NCBI GenBank assembly: GCA_965228695.1
Contig: CBDDIB010000002.1
Coordinates: forward strand, 2,728,001 to 2,792,000
Direction of reading: 5' to 3'
DNA: 64,000 nucleotides
Source of the DNA: JAJFJD01 sp965228695
Lineage (GTDB): Bacteria > Pseudomonadota > Alphaproteobacteria > UBA8366
A program made the position numbers and the translations under genes. Below, piece after piece: positions 61,762 to 64,000 of the stretch (position 1 is its first letter; each line of letters opens with the position of its first letter). The notes beneath the pieces were generated by a model. It saw only the letters and a program-made list of their open reading frames with translations, searched no databases and was not told the origin of the DNA.

Positions 61762-64000
61762 ATGCATAAACACGACCATGATAAGCACAGCGGCTATCAC
61801 AGCCAGGCGACTGCTCCGCTCCACGCCGCGACGGCGAAAGACCCGGTTTGCGGCATGACGGTACGGTTAGATCAGGGCAAGCTTAGCCGGGAGTACAAGG
61901 CCGAGACCTATCATTTCTGTTCTCAAAAGTGTCACGACAAGTTCGCCGCCGATCCCGAACATTTCCTGTCCGGCGCGCACAAGCAGGCAAGCGAAAGCTT
62001 GCCCAAAGGCACCCGATATACCTGCCCGATGCACCCGGAAATCGTGCGCGACGCGCCGGGCGATTGCCCGATCTGCGGCATGGCGCTGGAGCCCATGGGG
62101 GTTCCCGCCGCCGACGAGGGGCCAAATTCCGAACTTGTCGATTTCACCCGCCGGTTCTGGGTCGGCGCTGTTCTGACCGTGCCTCTCCTGGTCCTGACGA
62201 TGGGACCCTATGTCGGGCTCGGCTTCGTCCGCGACATCTTTGGCGAGCGCGCGACTCTCTGGATCGAGCTCGTTTTGGGTACGCCGGTTATTCTCTGGGC
62301 CGGTTGGCCGTTCTTCGTACGTGGCGTGAAGTCGGTGATAAACCGTAGTCTCAACATGTTTACGCTCATCGGCATGGGCGTTGGCGCGGCCTATCTCTTC
62401 AGCGTGGTCGCCGTGCTCGTACCGGAAATTTTCCCGGACGGGTTCCGCGATCCGGAGGGTAATGTCGGTGTCTACTTCGAGGCCGGCGCGGTGATCGTCG
62501 TTCTGGTCCTGCTCGGCCAGGTGATGGAACTCGGCGCACGCGAGCGCACGGGTTCGGCGATCCGCGCTCTCTTGGATCTTGCCGCGAAGACCGCCCGCGT
62601 GATCCGCGAGGACGGGCGGGAGGAGGAGATCCCGCTCGAAGATGTCCAGGTCGGCGACCGGCTGCGCGTGCGCCCGGGTGACAAGGTCCCGGTCGACGGG
62701 GTGGTGGTCGAGGGCCGCTCCTCGATCGACGAGTCCATGATCTCCGGCGAACCCATTCCGGTCGAGAAGGTCGAGGGTGACAAGATCACCGGCGCTACGA
62801 TCAACGGTACCGGTAGCCTGGTGATGGAAGCGAAACGAGTCGGCGCCGACACCATGCTTAGCCAGATCGTCGAGATGGTCGCGAACGCACAGCGTAGTCG
62901 CGCCCCGATCCAGAAGCTCGCAGATTCCGTGGCTGGCTCGTTCGTGCCGGCCGTGATCGTCATTGCAATTCTCTCGTTCATCGCCTGGGCGACTTGGGGA
63001 CCGGCACCGGCGCTATCCTATGGTTTGGTGTCAGCCGTCGCCGTGCTGATCATCGCTTGTCCCTGCGCGCTGGGTCTGGCGACCCCCATGTCGATCATGA
63101 CGGCCACGGGCCGGGGGGCGCAAGCCGGTGTTCTAATCAAAAATGCCGAAGCGCTGGAGCGTTTTGCCAAGGTCGACACGCTGATCGTCGACAAAACCGG
63201 CACGCTGACCGTCGGCAAACCGAGGCTCGTCGCGGTCCTGCCGGAAACCGGCCATGACGAGACCGAGGTTCTGCGCTTGGCCGCAAGCCTGGAGCGGGGC
63301 TCGGAACACCCGCTCGCTGAAGCGATCGTCGCCGGGGCCGAGGAGCGTGGCGTCCCACTGGCAAAAGCCGCGGAGTTCGAGGCGGTTACCGGCAAGGGTG
63401 TGAAGGGCGTCGTCGACGGTAAGCCGGTGGCGCTCGGCAACGCGAAGCTGGTCGCCGATCTGGGCCTCGACGGTGGCAAACTCTCGGAAACTGCAAATGC
63501 CCGGCGCGACGAGGGCGAGACGGTGATGTTCGTTGTCGTCGGTTCCGAGATCGCTGGCCTGGTATCGGTCGCCGATCCGGTCAAGGAGACGACTCCGGAC
63601 GCGCTGAAAGCGTTGCACGAAGAAGGTTTCCGCATCGTCATGGCGACCGGCGACAACGAGCGTACGGCGAAGGCGGTCGCTGGACGTCTCGGGATCGACG
63701 AGATCCGCGCGGATGTGCTGCCCGAAGACAAGGCGCGCATCATCAAGGAGTTGCAGGACGAAGGCCGAAAGGTCGCCATGGCTGGCGACGGCGTCAACGA
63801 TGCGCCCGCGCTGGCCCAGGCCGATGTCGGCATCGCCATGGGCACCGGCGCGGACGTGGCGATCGAGAGTGCCGGCTTCACGCTGGTGAAGGGCGACCTC
63901 AACGGCATCGTTCGGGCCCGCCGGTTGGCGCGCGCGACCATGCGCAATATCAAACAGAACCTGTTCTTCGCACTGGTCTACAACGCTTCCGGCGTGCCGG
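61762..64000 (+). CDS. Copper/silver P1B-type ATPase with YHS and heavy-metal-binding domains, 5' part
   Basis: ATG 61762 opens a frame that runs off the window after 746 residues. A His-rich start leads into a YHS domain (DPVCGMTV, YHFCSQKCH), then a zinc-ribbon-like heavy-metal-binding domain (YTCPMHPEI, CPICGMALEP). Membrane helices, TGEP-like SGEPIPVEK, the CPC motif in ACPCALGLATP, DKTGT and GDGVNDAP follow. These mark a Cu+/Ag+ exporter. The CPC motif contrasts with CPD in the pump at 55403. Only the last one or two helices are missing. Confidence 0.95.
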   Translation, partial: MHKHDHDKHSGYHSQATAPLHAATAKDPVCGMTVRLDQGKLSREYKAETYHFCSQKCHDKFAADPEHFLSGAHKQASESLPKGTRYTCPMHPEIVRDAPGDCPICGMALEPMGVPAADEGPNSELVDFTRRFWVGAVLTVPLLVLTMGPYVGLGFVRDIFGERATLWIELVLGTPVILWAGWPFFVRGVKSVINRSLNMFTLIGMGVGAAYLFSVVAVLVPEIFPDGFRDPEGNVGVYFEAGAVIVVLVLLGQVMELGARERTGSAIRALLDLAAKTARVIREDGREEEIPLEDVQVGDRLRVRPGDKVPVDGVVVEGRSSIDESMISGEPIPVEKVEGDKITGATINGTGSLVMEAKRVGADTMLSQIVEMVANAQRSRAPIQKLADSVAGSFVPAVIVIAILSFIAWATWGPAPALSYGLVSAVAVLIIACPCALGLATPMSIMTATGRGAQAGVLIKNAEALERFAKVDTLIVDKTGTLTVGKPRLVAVLPETGHDETEVLRLAASLERGSEHPLAEAIVAGAEERGVPLAKAAEFEAVTGKGVKGVVDGKPVALGNAKLVADLGLDGGKLSETANARRDEGETVMFVVVGSEIAGLVSVADPVKETTPDALKALHEEGFRIVMATGDNERTAKAVAGRLGIDEIRADVLPEDKARIIKELQDEGRKVAMAGDGVNDAPALAQADVGIAMGTGADVAIESAGFTLVKGDLNGIVRARRLARATMRNIKQNLFFALVYNASGVP

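Overview
This window is chromosomal DNA from an alphaproteobacterium, probably Rhodospirillales-like. The 16S rRNA is alphaproteobacterial, a tRNA-fMet follows the 5S gene, and core genes such as an ATP12 chaperone, DUF1489 and paired propionyl-/methylcrotonyl-CoA carboxylases are typical of that class. All functions are inferred from reading the sequence; no database search was run.

Region 1 (1-33030) is core metabolism: a PII protein end, crcB, a pseudouridine synthase, a HAD phosphatase, AsmA, ATP12, propionyl-CoA carboxylase (pccB and pccA about 5 kb apart), threonine aldolase, a methyltransferase and a glycosyltransferase-methyltransferase fusion. A minus-strand gene at 14482-15129 reads as a peroxiredoxin-like selenoprotein: an in-frame TGA stands where a UPYC redox motif is expected, with a SECIS-like hairpin just downstream. 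Then come an esterase lipoprotein, lipB, tRNA-Leu, maeB, mgtE and a leucine-catabolism block (isovaleryl-CoA dehydrogenase, both methylcrotonyl-CoA carboxylase subunits, three enoyl-CoA hydratase paralogues). Interleaved in that block are an asparagine-synthetase-like protein with eroded active sites, a metallophosphoesterase and a potassium-channel-like protein.

Region 2 (33031-39734) is an rRNA operon: 16S, tRNA-Ala, tRNA-Ile (the reverse of the usual order), 23S, 5S, tRNA-fMet, terminator. The 23S gene carries an intervening sequence that encodes an S23-type four-helix-bundle protein. The spacers hold about twelve copies of a ~29-bp palindromic repeat.

Region 3 (39735-64000) is an accessory block of stress, metal, phosphate and storage-polymer genes. 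It holds two ECF sigma factors with Cys-rich tails and a sigma-region-4-only relative. It also holds a thiolase, an ion channel with an APC permease, and a polyphosphate/phosphate operon (CYTH-CHAD, PiT, DUF47, PPK2). Further along are cfa, a phasin, YHS proteins, two P1B-type ATPases, a flavoprotein, a second-type FabI setting, and decayed pieces of phaC, a DUF411 gene and a Rieske gene. Six exact copies of TGTAACG-N15/16-CGTC sit in intergenic DNA, each pointing at a nearby gene or operon of this block. They look like promoters of one ECF sigma regulon that ties metal export, polyphosphate, PHA granules and membrane cyclopropanation together. This regulon and the selenoprotein are the two most interesting observations.
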